64,000 nt of DNA, from the NCBI RefSeq assembly GCF_014207355.1, contig NZ_JACHEF010000001.1, forward strand, positions 1,619,812-1,683,811, written 5' to 3'. The position numbers and the translations under genes are program-made. Below, piece by piece: positions 35,531 to 44,410 of this stretch. Below the pieces are notes generated by a model. It was not told the origin of the DNA and did no database searches. It worked only from the letters and a program-made list of their open reading frames with translations. Source of the DNA: Mesorhizobium sangaii. GTDB taxonomy: Bacteria > Pseudomonadota > Alphaproteobacteria > Rhizobiales > Rhizobiaceae. Each line of letters opens with the position of its first letter. Position 1 is the first letter of the stretch.

Positions 35531-36520
35531 TTAAGGAACCAGCAGGATACGCCCCTTGATCCCCCCCTGTTCGAGTGCGGTATGGGCACGGGAAGCATCA
35601 GAGAGTGGCATCGTTGTCCATTTGGGCGTCTGCATAGCGTGTTGTGCAGCGAGGCGTGCCAGCGTTGCGACGGCAACTTCAAGGGCCGCCCCGTCAAGGC
35701 TCTCCGATGAATAACCAGTCAGCGATACCGGCCGGATCAGGTTCCAGAGATCGAACCGGACATCACTACCCCCTACCGCGCCAACAAGGGACAACGTCCC
35801 GTCAGGTTTCAGGGCGGAGAGCGATGTTTCAAAGACGGCACCTCCCACCGTATCGAAAACGCCATCGACGCTTTCCGGCTCGACCAGAGACAGTTCACCG
35901 GCTCTTGAAGCCAGGACGCGTCCTGCCCCCAGCGAGCGAACATAATCAGCCTGCTCCGGCCGCGACACGATGCCCAGAACATGTGCGCCCAGTGCGCTGG
36001 CAAGTGAAACCGCCGCCGAACCCACGCCGCCCGCCGCGCCGGTGACCATGACTTGCCGCCCCTTGAGAGGTCCAAGAGGGCGTAAACCCTCGTGCGCGGT
36101 GACGCCGGCCAGCCCAATCGCTGCCATAGCAACCGGATCCGTGCCAACGGGCAGTTGAGCAGCCGCATCGGCTTTGACCGTGACGAACTCGGCATAGCCT
36201 CCGGGCCGATCGGCCCGGACCCCGCCGAGGCCCTGCATCATCGTGATCACTTTTTGGCCGATAAGCGCACGCGCCACCAGGCCTCCGGTCTCAACGACCT
36301 CGCCGACGACTTCAACGCCCGGCACGTATGGAAAGGGGTCTGGCTTGCGGATAGGCCAATTGCCCGCCCTTACCTCGAGGTCGGTGTGGTTGACCGCGGC
36401 GGCGATGGTCCTGATCCTGATCTCCGATGCGCCTAGCGCAAGGACCGGAACGGCCTTCCACTCAAGGACGTCCGGACCGCCGTAGCGGCTGACGACGATC
36501 GATCGCATTTCGCTTTGCAT
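35531..36520 (-). CDS. NADPH:quinone oxidoreductase-like medium-chain dehydrogenase
   Basis: A 329-residue zinc-independent MDR protein. The GroES-like domain spans 1-130 (RYGGPDVLEWKAVPV, AAVNHTDLEVRAGNWP) and the nucleotide-binding domain has VTGAAGGVGSAAVSLASALG. The Cys/His zinc ligands of alcohol dehydrogenases are missing. It reduces quinones or enones with NADPH in this family. It lies 17 bp downstream of the binding-protein gene, possibly in one transcript that is divergent from a LysR gene. Confidence 0.85.
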   Translation of the reverse strand: MQSEMRSIVVSRYGGPDVLEWKAVPVLALGASEIRIRTIAAAVNHTDLEVRAGNWPIRKPDPFPYVPGVEVVGEVVETGGLVARALIGQKVITMMQGLGGVRADRPGGYAEFVTVKADAAAQLPVGTDPVAMAAIGLAGVTAHEGLRPLGPLKGRQVMVTGAAGGVGSAAVSLASALGAHVLGIVSRPEQADYVRSLGAGRVLASRAGELSLVEPESVDGVFDTVGGAVFETSLSALKPDGTLSLVGAVGGSDVRFDLWNLIRPVSLTGYSSESLDGAALEVAVATLARLAAQHAMQTPKWTTMPLSDASRAHTALEQGGIKGRILLVP

Positions 36521-36537
36521 GACAGCGGGTTCCGGGT

Positions 36538-38208
36538 TCAGCCTTCATCCAGCCAAGCATCGAAGTATTCGTGTTCCTGCGTCGGATGGACCCGCACACC
36601 CTTAAGGGCGGGGACCCAGTGCTTGTAGAGTTTTCGCCAGTAGGGCTGGATCAGAATTCCAGCATCCTGCAGCATGGCCTCAATTTCTTTCATCGAAATT
36701 TTGCGCTTCTCGGCATCTGGAATGGCCAATGCTGCATTAAGCTTGGTGTCGAATTCAGGATTTGACCATGCACTCTCGTTCCACGCCTCGCCCGTCCGGT
36801 ATGCGACGGCAAGGACCTGGACGCCAAGTGGCCGCATGTTCCAAGTCGTCATTGAAAACGGGTACTTCGTCCAATCGTTCCAGAAGGTTGAACCCGGCAG
36901 GACGGTCCGCTTGATCTTGATCTTCGCTTCACGCAGCTGGGCCGCGATAGCGTCGCCCGTGTTGCGGTGAAAGTCCTCGTCGGCCGTGATCAGCTCGAAC
37001 TCAAAGTCCGTGCGACCGGCCTCCTGAAGCAAGCGGGCGGCCTTGTCGATGTCACGGCTGATTGCGGGCAGTTCGACGTACTCGGGATGGATCGGCGAGA
37101 CATGGTGGTTGTGGGCCACGTCGCGGGCGCCGCTGTAGCCAAGATCGAGCACAACCTTGTTGTCAACGGCCAACTGCAGCGCATTGCGCACCCGCTGATC
37201 GTCAAAAGGTTTATTGGTGACATTCATTCGAGCCAGCAGAGTCCCCGCGGTCGTCGCCTCACCTTTTACCAGCCCAAGTCCATCCAAGCCTGCCAGCTGG
37301 TCTACGGGAGACTCGTAATTCGTGTGGATCTCGTGCGCTTCGAATGCCCCGAAGGTTGCGTTCGGGTCCGTCCCATAATCAATGAACTCGATGCCATCGA
37401 GGTGAGGCTCGCCACCCCACCAGTTTCCATGTGTACGACGTTTCAAGACAACGCGAACGCCGACATCGTAGGAAATCAACTCAAACGGTCCGGTTCCGAT
37501 CGGGCATCCGCTGAAGGTTGCCCCTTTTTCGTCGAAGCTTTTGTGAACCAGCAGTGCCGGGTAATCGGCCAGATTGGGGATGAACGTGATATCCGGCCGC
37601 TGAAGCGTAATGCGCAGGGTCATGTCATCGAGGCGTTCGATCGCTGTTTCGCGCAATTTGCCGGTCGCCTGGTCGATGAGCGTGCCCATCCGCCCGGCCA
37701 TGGAGTTGCCCGCAGCATCCCGCTCGCACCAACGCCGCAAATTGAAGATAACGTCATCGACCGTGAACGCGTCGCCATTATTCCAGGTCGCGCCGCGCCG
37801 GCAATGCAACACAAACTGCGTCGCATCGGCGTTCACCTCCCACGATTCGAGCAGGCGGCCTTCAAACGTGTAGTCGGCAGTGTATTTGACGAGCGGCTCG
37901 AGCGTCTGGCGCTGTGCATTGGCAATCTCCGACCAGTCCGCGGTCCGCGGGTCCTTCGGATCCTTGACGAACATCGCGACCTTTAAGGTGCCACCGCGTT
38001 TGGGCTCCGCCGCCAGGGCCGGCGTCAACGACGCACCGATAAGCCCGTAAGCCATCGGCGCCGATGCACCGAACGCGCTTGCCAGTGCCAGGAATTCGCG
38101 ACGATCCAGCTGGCCATTCCGACAAGATGCCGCCGAGGCATAGACGTGTTCAGGAACCTTGTCGGAATTGCTCGTAAACATTGGCATTTTGCTTCGCCAC
38201 AGTCCCAT
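36538..38208 (-). CDS. ABC transporter substrate-binding protein, peptide/nickel (SBP_bac_5) type
   Basis: Up to 556 residues. Residues 30-70 hold a twin-arginine-like export signal, LDRREFLALASAFG followed by a hydrophobic stretch ending in PALAAE. The SBP_bac_5 fold is shown by LEPLVKYTADYTFEGRLLESWE, GTGPFELISYDVG and NKPFDDQRVRNALQLAVDN. No permease or ATPase for it is seen in the window, so it must work with a transporter encoded elsewhere. It is divergent from a LysR gene. The exact start among several Met codons (38208 or a few codons later) is not settled. Confidence 0.85.
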   Translation of the reverse strand: MGLWRSKMPMFTSNSDKVPEHVYASAASCRNGQLDRREFLALASAFGASAPMAYGLIGASLTPALAAEPKRGGTLKVAMFVKDPKDPRTADWSEIANAQRQTLEPLVKYTADYTFEGRLLESWEVNADATQFVLHCRRGATWNNGDAFTVDDVIFNLRRWCERDAAGNSMAGRMGTLIDQATGKLRETAIERLDDMTLRITLQRPDITFIPNLADYPALLVHKSFDEKGATFSGCPIGTGPFELISYDVGVRVVLKRRTHGNWWGGEPHLDGIEFIDYGTDPNATFGAFEAHEIHTNYESPVDQLAGLDGLGLVKGEATTAGTLLARMNVTNKPFDDQRVRNALQLAVDNKVVLDLGYSGARDVAHNHHVSPIHPEYVELPAISRDIDKAARLLQEAGRTDFEFELITADEDFHRNTGDAIAAQLREAKIKIKRTVLPGSTFWNDWTKYPFSMTTWNMRPLGVQVLAVAYRTGEAWNESAWSNPEFDTKLNAALAIPDAEKRKISMKEIEAMLQDAGILIQPYWRKLYKHWVPALKGVRVHPTQEHEYFDAWLDEG

Positions 38209-38301
38209 GCGGGATTTTCAGACCGAACCGGCCGCGACTCTTCCATATGAAACGTATTCGCGATAAGTGGGCGTAAGAGAGCAACACTTGAAACGAATTG
38301 T

Positions 38302-39192
38302 ATGGAAATGGACCGCTTCGCCGGCATGACCGTCTTCGTTAAGGCTGTGGAGCTCGGCTCCTTTTCAGCCGCAGCGGAAGCCATGTCGACCTCGCCGCAG
38401 CTCGTCGGAAAATACGTTCGCGCGTTGGAGGACCACCTTGGTGTCCGCCTTCTAAACCGAACCACACGCCGGCAAAGCCTAACGGACTTCGGCCGTGGCT
38501 ATTATGAGCGAGCCAAGCACATCCTCGCCGAAGTTGAGATGGCAGAGGGGTTAGCCGAGGAAACAAAGTCGGTTCCAACTGGCAGGCTGAGGATAAACGC
38601 ACCGGTCAGCTTCGGCATACGCAGCCTAAGTCCTAGTCTGCCGGAATACCTGAAGGCCCATCCGCAGATTTCTGTGGAATTGACGCTTTCCAATCGAGCG
38701 GTCGATGTTATTGACGAGGGATATGATGCGGTCTTTCGAACCGGCGAACTTGGCGATAGCGGCCTCATTGCCAGACCTTTGGCTGACTACCGACTGGTTC
38801 TGTGCGCCTCTCCTGCATACCTTAAGACACATCCAGCCATCAGGCACCCTCTCGATCTCCAACAGCATGAGTGTCTTGGCTTTTCCTTCACCGAGTTGAG
38901 GACGCACTGGACGTTCGACGGCCCGGACGGAAGGGTTGTGGTTCCGGTATCTGGCCGTGTGATGGCCGATCACGGCGAGCCCCTGCTATGCGCGGCTGTG
39001 GCGGGGATAGGCGTCTTGCTACAGCCGAGCGAAATCGTGAGTGAGGCCCTGGCAAGCGGCGAACTTGTTGGGGTTTTACCGGACTATCTCCCGCCGACCC
39101 GGCCGCTCAACGTGATTTACGCTCCCGATCGCCGCATAACCGCCAAGCTTCGGAGCTTTTTGGATTTCGCCGTAGCCAAATTTGGACGGTAG
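38302..39192 (+). CDS. LysR-family transcriptional regulator
   Basis: A 296-residue protein with the winged helix at 5-65 (MTVFVKAVELGSFSAAAEAM, then VRALEDHLGVRLLNRTTRR) and a complete LysR effector domain (RLRINAPVSFGIRSL onward). It is of the AaeR/DsdC-like group common in proteobacteria. The 94-bp gap to the divergent binding-protein gene makes that gene and the quinone-oxidoreductase-like gene likely targets. Confidence 0.9.
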   Translation: MEMDRFAGMTVFVKAVELGSFSAAAEAMSTSPQLVGKYVRALEDHLGVRLLNRTTRRQSLTDFGRGYYERAKHILAEVEMAEGLAEETKSVPTGRLRINAPVSFGIRSLSPSLPEYLKAHPQISVELTLSNRAVDVIDEGYDAVFRTGELGDSGLIARPLADYRLVLCASPAYLKTHPAIRHPLDLQQHECLGFSFTELRTHWTFDGPDGRVVVPVSGRVMADHGEPLLCAAVAGIGVLLQPSEIVSEALASGELVGVLPDYLPPTRPLNVIYAPDRRITAKLRSFLDFAVAKFGR

Positions 39193-39349
39193 CGCCGCGA
39201 TTACTAGACCTACATAAGGCGACGGGGCCTAATTCGAGCGAATTTGTTGTAGGTCAGCAACCATTGGCGCGGTTTATCCCGCCCTGTTTCAACCGTACAT
39301 CTGTCAGTATCGCCGCTACCGCGGCTGCAGCCAAATTGGGACGTTTGTT

Positions 39350-39763
39350 ATGAGCAGCACCGCCACCTCTTTCATGGCCAGGTTCGTCGAATTCATCAAC
39401 TCGGCGGATGAAAAGCTGGCGAACGAGCTCGTCTCGCCGAATGCCATCTTCCATGTCCCCGGTAGGCCAGAGCCGATGACCGGACCTGCCGGCTACATGG
39501 CGATCGTCGCAATGATGCGAGGAGGCTTTTCCGACATCCAATGGACGTTGGAAGAGGCGATCACCGAGGAGAACAAGATCGCGGCCCGCTTCACGATGAA
39601 CGGCACCCATACCGGACCATTCATGGGCGTGCCGCCAACTCGCAAGACGATCCGCGTCCAGGCTCTGAACATTTATCACCTTGAGAATGGCAAGATCGTC
39701 AAAGAATACGGTCAGCCCGACCTCCTCGGCCTCTTGATGCAGCTAGGCGCGTTTCCCTCCTAG
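39350..39763 (+). CDS. SnoaL-like (NTF2-fold) protein
   Basis: A 137-residue protein with the NTF2/SnoaL-like cone fold: FMARFVEFINSADEKLANEL at the start, MRGGFSDIQWTLEEAITEENKIAAR and TGPFMGVPPTRKTIRVQALNIYH in the second half. These ester cyclase-like proteins bind small molecules, but most have no known reaction. No ribosome-binding site stronger than a weak G-rich stretch is seen. It stands alone after the LysR gene. Confidence 0.75.
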   Translation: MSSTATSFMARFVEFINSADEKLANELVSPNAIFHVPGRPEPMTGPAGYMAIVAMMRGGFSDIQWTLEEAITEENKIAARFTMNGTHTGPFMGVPPTRKTIRVQALNIYHLENGKIVKEYGQPDLLGLLMQLGAFPS

Positions 39764-40250
39764 CTTCGGGGGGAGGCCATAGGCAGGCCGCGTTTGATGA
39801 ATCGTTGGCTGCAGTCGGGCCGCCACGCTCAACAGTGTGGGATAAGCTCCTTGGCGTTTAACCACACCGGCATAGCGTTGCCTCCCGAGAAGATTGCCCG
39901 CAGAGGACTGGCATTTGGGCGCCTTCCTCACATTCTGCCCGAAAAGCAAGGCACGCCGGCGCTTATCCAGCCTCTCGCTGGATAATTCTTCATTGCGACC
40001 CACCCCTCAGACATGAGGCGACCCGAGGGCATCACTTTCTCTCTCATCTGATTGGAAAGCAGGCGCCTGCGCGAAACGCGGGACAAGCACGAGTGCTGGG
40101 TTCGCCTGTCGCGACCAACTGGTATCGAGCACTGGATGTCAAATTGCATCCTGCTGCTGGCGCAGGCGATCGCTGAGCAGCTTGTTGCGTGATGTAGCCT
40201 GCATTGACGCTCGGAATCGAGCGTCGTTAGCAACAATTGAGCCTGCGGAC
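39764..40250. other. Intergenic stretch without a supported gene
   Basis: No convincing gene is seen on either strand. The only structure is a perfect inverted repeat TATCCAGC-CTCTC-GCTGGATA at 39964-39984, about 200 bp after the SnoaL-like gene; it lacks a clear T-run and may be a weak terminator or chance. The stretch adjoins the recombination scar to its right. Confidence 0.5.
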
Positions 40251-40472
40251 TTAAACGGCCAGACCCGGTCGCGTCTGCAACTCGTCGTTTCGGGATAGAT
40301 ACAGGTCGCGCATATCCCGCTGTCTGAGCATGAGGTCCAGGCTGCCATCCCTCGATTCCCGGATATGACGGCGGGATTCGCGGCAGGCCGTGTCGGCGTC
40401 CCTGGCAGCGATCGCTTCCACAATCAGGTGATGATCGTCACGCGCCGTCTTCCAGTCATTCAACTGGGACAA
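40251..40472 (-). pseudogene. GntR-family regulator fragment (C-terminal FCD domain)
   Basis: A 73-codon frame whose segment HHLIVEAIAARDADTACRESRRHI matches the last helices of the FCD effector domain of FadR-type GntR regulators. The N-terminal winged helix and most of the FCD domain are missing. Its 5' end overlaps the truncated 3' end of the integrase remnant (about 40460-40472), so both genes were cut by the same rearrangement. Confidence 0.6.
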
Positions 40473-40940
40473 TTCCGCTCAACGATAGCGCCGCAATGGG
40501 CCCGCAGGTCATCCGGCGTAATCTCCGTCAGCAGGCGATTGCGCCAAGATGGAAGAAGCTCCCGCTCGAAGATGGCGCGCCGCATGGCGCGCGTGCTGTC
40601 GGCCATCGGTGCGGAAGTGAGCCACTTCTCCCCGAATTCGCCAAAGCTCTTCGCCTCTTTCAGGCGACGCTTGTCGCGCTGCTTCTCGATCGCCGGCGAT
40701 CGGCCATCGGCAATAGCGCGCTTTGCGTCGAGGCACTTTTTCTCGCGCCAACGCGAGCGAGATTCCATCTCTCCCATATCTGCCTAGATAGACCGTCTCG
40801 CGGCGTCCATTCAGCCTGTAATCCAGCCGAAACGAGATCGCGCCACTGGGCATGACGCGGACGTACATGCCGTCACGGTCAGCAATCTTGTAGATTTTAT
40901 CTTTTGGTTTCAGCGCTTTAAGAGCGATGTCCGTCAACAT
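40460..40940 (-). pseudogene. Tyrosine integrase remnant (N-terminal half, frameshifted)
   Basis: The likely start is ATG 40940 (MLTDIALKALKPKDKIYKIA) behind AGGAGG. The first part is the DUF4102 arm-binding domain of P4-type integrases (YVRVMPSGAISFRLDYRLNG). The frame breaks at an A5 run (40737-40741); the continuation CLDAKRAIADGRSPAIEKQR and the SAM-like core-binding domain (SFGEFGEKWLTSAP) are in another frame and end at 40460. The catalytic domain with the Arg-His-Arg-Tyr residues is gone, so it is inactive. Its place 0.3 kb from the end of guaA fits an island integrase. Confidence 0.8.
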
Positions 40941-40957
40941 TCCCATTGCCTCCTGAA

Positions 40958-41118
40958 AAGTACCGTCAGTACAATTTCGAGGCTCCGTCGCAGGCATTTC
41001 CCTTTTCCTTCAATGCCTTAAGGCACAAAAAAGTACCGTCACGAGCCTCATTGGCTCTGACGGTACTTAGAAAAATTCGGGTGGGCAATATGCGGGAGGT
41101 CCGTCAGACGGTCCGTCA
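40958..41118. repeat. Iterated AAGTACCGTCA / GGTCCGTCA repeats upstream of the integrase remnant
   Basis: AAGTACCGTCA occurs at 40958-40968 and 41031-41041 and inverted (TGACGGTACTT) at 41058-41068. The last two form a long hairpin with a further GAGCC/GGCTC inner stem. GGTCCGTCA is repeated at 41098-41106 and 41110-41118 with a 12-bp period. Repeats of this kind between an integrase gene and its attachment site are typical of recombinase arm or accessory binding sites. Confidence 0.6.
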
Positions 41119-41137
41119 AAGCCAATCTCTGCGTGCC

Positions 41138-41165
41138 GATTGTCGCTGATTGTCCCTGAAGGGAC
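41138..41165. repeat. Tandem GATTGTCGCT/GATTGTCCCT repeat with palindrome
   Basis: GATTGTCGCT at 41138-41147 is followed at once by GATTGTCCCT at 41148-41157, and GTCCCT-GA-AGGGAC at 41152-41165 is a perfect palindrome. It lies between the integrase arm-like repeats and guaA and could be part of the old attachment region. Confidence 0.4.
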
Positions 41166-41218
41166 TTATTTTTGTTTTCAGTGTGTTACGTCGCAGATTG
41201 GCGTATTTTCGGCGGCGT

Positions 41219-41247
41219 TTGAGTGGGTCTGAATCACTCCCACTCAA
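41219..41247. repeat. Perfect 9-bp inverted repeat spanning the guaA stop codon
   Basis: TTGAGTGGG at 41219-41227 pairs with CCCACTCAA at 41239-41247 across 11 bases that include the guaA stop codon (41234-41236). It contains the last codons of guaA. It could be a terminator stem, although no T-run follows, or the crossover region of an integrase that targets the guaA 3' end. Confidence 0.5.
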
Positions 41248-42796
41248 TCGTGCCGGGCGGCTTCGAGGTGACGTCGTAGACGACGCGGTTGATGCCGCGC
41301 ACTTCGTTGATGATGCGGGTGGCGGCCGCACCCAGGAACGCCATGTCGTAGTGGTAGAAATCCGCCGTCATGCCGTCGACCGAGGTCACGGCGCGCAATG
41401 CGCAGACGAACTCGTAGGTGCGGCCATCGCCCATCACGCCGACAGTCTGCACCGGCAAGAGTACGGCGAAGGCCTGCCAGATGGCGTCGTAGAGGCCGGC
41501 CTTGCGGATCTCGTCGAGATAGATGGCGTCGGCCTCGCGCAGGATCTCCAGCTTTTCGCGGGTGATGCCGCCCGGGCAGCGGATGGCAAGACCAGGGCCT
41601 GGGAACGGATGCCGGCCGATGAAGCTTTCGGGCAGGCCGAGCTCCTTGCCGAGCGCCCTCACCTCGTCCTTGAACAGTTCGCGCAGCGGCTCGACCAGCT
41701 GCATGTCCATGCGCGCGGGCAGGCCGCCGACATTGTGGTGCGACTTGATGGTCACCGACGGGCCGCCGGTGAAGGAGACACTTTCGATGACGTCGGGATA
41801 GAGCGTGCCCTGCGCCAGGAAATCGGCGCCGCCGAGTTTCTTCGCCTCCTCCTCGAACACCTCGATGAACAGCCGGCCGATAGTCTTGCGCTTCTTCTCG
41901 GGGTCCGATTCTCCTTCCAGCGCCGAGATGAACTTGTCCGACGCATCGACCAGGATCAGCGGCAGATTGTAGTGCTGGCGGAACATCGCCACCACGCCAG
42001 CCGCCTCGTCCTTGCGCATCAGCCCGTGGTCGACAAGGATGCAGGTGAGCTGGTCGCCGACCGCTTCGTGGATCAGAAGGGCGGCGACCGACGAGTCGAC
42101 CCCGCCCGACAGCGCGCAGATGACCTTGCCCTTGCCGACCTGCTTGCGGATCGTCTCGACCGCGTGTTCGCGGTAGGCGCGCATGGTCCAGTCGCCCTCG
42201 ATGCCGGCGATGTTGTGGACGAAGTTGCGCAGCAGTCTTGCGCCATCCGGGGTGTGCACCACTTCGGGGTGGAACATGATGCCGTACATCTTGCGCTCGA
42301 TATTGCCGAAGATGGCGAAGGGCGAGCCTTCGGACTTGCCGAACACTTCGAAGCCCTTGGGCAAGGAGATGACCCGGTCGCCATGGCTCATCCACACCTG
42401 GTGGCGCTGGCCGGGCGCCCACAGGCCCTCGAACAGCGGGCTGTCCTTCTCGATTTCGACGAAGGCGCGGCCGAATTCGCGATGATCGGAGCTTTCGGCG
42501 ACGCCACCCATTTGCACGCACATCGCCATCTGGCCGTAGCAGATGCCGAGCACCGGCACGCCGGCATCGAAGACGATCTGTGGCGCGCGCGGGCTGCCGA
42601 TGTCCGACGTCGAGGCGGGGCCGCCGGACAGGATCACGGCTTTCGGATTGATGCGCTTGAAAGCCGCCTCGGCCGACTGGAACGGCACGATCTCGGAAAA
42701 CACGCCGGCCTCGCGGATGCGGCGGGCGATGAGTTGCGTAAACTGGCTGCCGAAATCGACAATCAGGACGGTGTCGGGATGATTGGCTGTTTTCAT
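41234..42796 (-). CDS. guaA: GMP synthase (glutamine-hydrolysing)
   Basis: A 520-residue enzyme that converts XMP to GMP with ATP and glutamine. The N-terminal class I glutamine amidotransferase has the Cys in [10 protein letters not shown] and the His/Glu in [10 protein letters not shown]. The ATP-pyrophosphatase P-loop is [19 protein letters not shown], and the dimerisation domain ends in the conserved GTIEWE. Length and motifs are normal. The 3' end adjoins integrase-related repeats and is a known insertion site for integrative elements, but the coding sequence is complete. Confidence 0.97.
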   Translation of the reverse strand: MKTANHPDTVLIVDFGSQFTQLIARRIREAGVFSEIVPFQSAEAAFKRINPKAVILSGGPASTSDIGSPRAPQIVFDAGVPVLGICYGQMAMCVQMGGVAESSDHREFGRAFVEIEKDSPLFEGLWAPGQRHQVWMSHGDRVISLPKGFEVFGKSEGSPFAIFGNIERKMYGIMFHPEVVHTPDGARLLRNFVHNIAGIEGDWTMRAYREHAVETIRKQVGKGKVICALSGGVDSSVAALLIHEAVGDQLTCILVDHGLMRKDEAAGVVAMFRQHYNLPLILVDASDKFISALEGESDPEKKRKTIGRLFIEVFEEEAKKLGGADFLAQGTLYPDVIESVSFTGGPSVTIKSHHNVGGLPARMDMQLVEPLRELFKDEVRALGKELGLPESFIGRHPFPGPGLAIRCPGGITREKLEILREADAIYLDEIRKAGLYDAIWQAFAVLLPVQTVGVMGDGRTYEFVCALRAVTSVDGMTADFYHYDMAFLGAAATRIINEVRGINRVVYDVTSKPPGTIEWE

Positions 42797-42851
42797 GGCG
42801 AGCGTTTAGAGAAAGAAATGAGTCGACGCAATGGGTTGCGAGGCCTTGCTG

Positions 42852-43355
42852 TCACTTCGATTCCACGACTTCACCTTCAGCGCCAGCGTCTTCATCCATC
42901 GCCGCAGCCTCTCGGGCCGCGAGCGCCCGCAAAGCGCCCATCAGTGCCGTGAACCGCTCCTCGCCAATGCGACTGACATAGCGCCGCTCGATCTCCATCT
43001 TGACCCGATCGCCGTCGCGCAAGGCATCCAGCCCCCTGCTGGTGTAGCGCACCAGCTTGCCGCGGCCGTCTTGCGGATCGGGCATTCGCTCGACGATCCC
43101 CTCCGCCTCGAGGCCGTCGAGCAGTTGCTGGATCGCCTGCTTGGAGATTGCCGAGCGTTCGATCAACGCCGACTGGCGCATGCCGTTCCTGCCGATGTAC
43201 CCAAGCAGTCCGGCGCGCGCTTCGGTGAACCAGCCGTGACCGGCGGCGCGCATCGCGGCGGCGAATTCGGCCTGCCAGGCACGGCTCGCCTGCCAAAGGC
43301 GCCAGCCGACGTGATCGGGAAGGGTGTCGATTTTTTCGTCAAGCTCCTTGACCAT
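42852..43355 (-). CDS. MarR-family transcriptional regulator
   Basis: ATG 43355 (MVKELDEKIDTLPDHVGWRL) follows GGAG and gives 167 residues. The winged helix-turn-helix is in the middle: RQSALIERSAISKQAIQQLLDGLEAEGIVERMPDPQDGRGK, with the conserved D-x-R-G-K of the wing. A perfect palindrome, GTCAAG-ATA-CTTGAC, lies 20 bp upstream and is its probable operator. It is divergent from a small unknown gene. Ligand unknown. Confidence 0.9.
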   Translation of the reverse strand: MVKELDEKIDTLPDHVGWRLWQASRAWQAEFAAAMRAAGHGWFTEARAGLLGYIGRNGMRQSALIERSAISKQAIQQLLDGLEAEGIVERMPDPQDGRGKLVRYTSRGLDALRDGDRVKMEIERRYVSRIGEERFTALMGALRALAAREAAAMDEDAGAEGEVVESK

Positions 43356-43374
43356 TTTCTTCAAACTCCATATA

Positions 43375-43389
43375 GTCAAGATACTTGAC
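43375..43389. promoter_or_regulatory. MarR-type operator palindrome GTCAAG-ATA-CTTGAC
   Basis: A perfect 6-bp inverted repeat with a 3-bp centre in the 85-bp gap between the MarR gene and the divergent 105-residue gene. Sequence and spacing resemble known MarR sites with a TTGAC half-site. Confidence 0.6.
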
Positions 43390-43440
43390 GACATTCACCT
43401 CGTCGAGCCTCTATCGAACTCAAGCACGCGGACAGAGACC

Positions 43441-43758
43441 ATGACAATTCTCGACAGGAACACGCTGGCCGTTATCATGGTTGGCACCACGCATGTCATC
43501 GACATGGGCGGCAAGGATGCCTTCATCCACTACGAAAACGAGAACCGGGCGCATATGCTGCTGCCCGACGGTACTCGTTTCCATGGGATCTGGACGCTGC
43601 TCGACGACGGCTACAAGGTCGAATGGAGAGATGGCCCCACCGGCTCCTGGAAACTCGATCATTCGCCGGGAGCAATCGACTATGTCGATGCGACCGGCGC
43701 CGTACGCGGGCGCATTTCGCGCATCGATTTCGGCGATCCGGCAAGCTTGGCGGCCTGA
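43441..43758 (+). CDS. Conserved hypothetical protein, probable MarR target
   Basis: A 105-residue soluble protein from ATG 43441. GGKDAFIHYENENRAHMLLP, GTRFHGIWTLLDDGYKVEW and GAVRGRISRIDFGDP suggest an all-beta fold, but I do not recognise the family. A longer frame from 43324 would run through the MarR operator and is unlikely. It lies behind the MarR palindrome and 12 bp from the convergent nucleosidase gene. Confidence 0.7.
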   Translation: MTILDRNTLAVIMVGTTHVIDMGGKDAFIHYENENRAHMLLPDGTRFHGIWTLLDDGYKVEWRDGPTGSWKLDHSPGAIDYVDATGAVRGRISRIDFGDPASLAA

Positions 43759-43770
43759 TGCTGTTTGCCG

Positions 43771-44406
43771 TCAGGCGCCCAGCAAGCCATCGCCGATCGC
43801 CTGTTCCAGCCGCCTGACCGCATCCGCCAGCTTCTCGTCGATGACGTGCAGATACTCCGTCCAGTCGCCGACATGCCGCAGATCCGCCGCGCCGTCGGAA
43901 ATGCCGCGCAGCCCGATCAGCGGAATGTCGAACAACTGGCAGGCGCGCAGGCAGGCGAAGGTCTCCATGTCGACCATGTCGGCAGCGATCGCGTCATAGG
44001 CGGCGCCGGTAACGATCGCGCCACCGGTCGACAGCGTTGCCTCCCTCACGCCAGGAATCCTGAACGGCAGCGGCACGGTTACCGGCAGGTCAAGGAAGGG
44101 CGTCGCGCCCTTTTCGAAGCCGAGTGGCGAGGCGTCGATGTCGCGGTAGCTGACCGAGACGGCCTGGTAGATTTCCGTCTGCTCCAGCGTCCGGCTGCCG
44201 GCCGAGCCGAGCGACACGACGAGGTCCGGCAGGGCTGTCTGCGACTTCAGCAGGGAGAGTTCGGCGCCCAGCCTGACGCCGGCCTCGACCGGTCCGACAC
44301 CCGTCATGAGAGGTGCGAACAATCGCTTCAGGTGCGGACCATATTCAGCCTCGGCAGCCATCACGAAAAGGACGCCCTTGCCGCCAAGCCGCCCAATCCT
44401 ACCCAT
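43771..44406 (-). CDS. mtnN: 5'-methylthioadenosine/S-adenosylhomocysteine nucleosidase-like phosphorylase
   Basis: ATG 44406 (MGRIGRLGGKGVLFVMAAEA) is preferred because AAGG lies 8 bases upstream and the thioesterase stop is 4 bp away; GTG/ATG at 44430/44427 are alternatives. The 211-residue protein has the PNP_UDP fold: LMTGVGPVEAGVRLG, DLVVSLGSAGSRTLEQTEI, the catalytic Glu in VDMETFACLRAC and Asp in GLRGISDGA. It cleaves adenine from methylthioadenosine or S-adenosylhomocysteine. Other nucleosidases of this fold are possible. Confidence 0.7.
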   Translation of the reverse strand: MGRIGRLGGKGVLFVMAAEAEYGPHLKRLFAPLMTGVGPVEAGVRLGAELSLLKSQTALPDLVVSLGSAGSRTLEQTEIYQAVSVSYRDIDASPLGFEKGATPFLDLPVTVPLPFRIPGVREATLSTGGAIVTGAAYDAIAADMVDMETFACLRACQLFDIPLIGLRGISDGAADLRHVGDWTEYLHVIDEKLADAVRRLEQAIGDGLLGA

Positions 44407-44410
44407 CGGA

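Noticed and set aside
41150..42952. 600-codon plus-strand open frame
   Set aside because: It is the antisense shadow of guaA; codon periodicity and homology belong to the minus strand.
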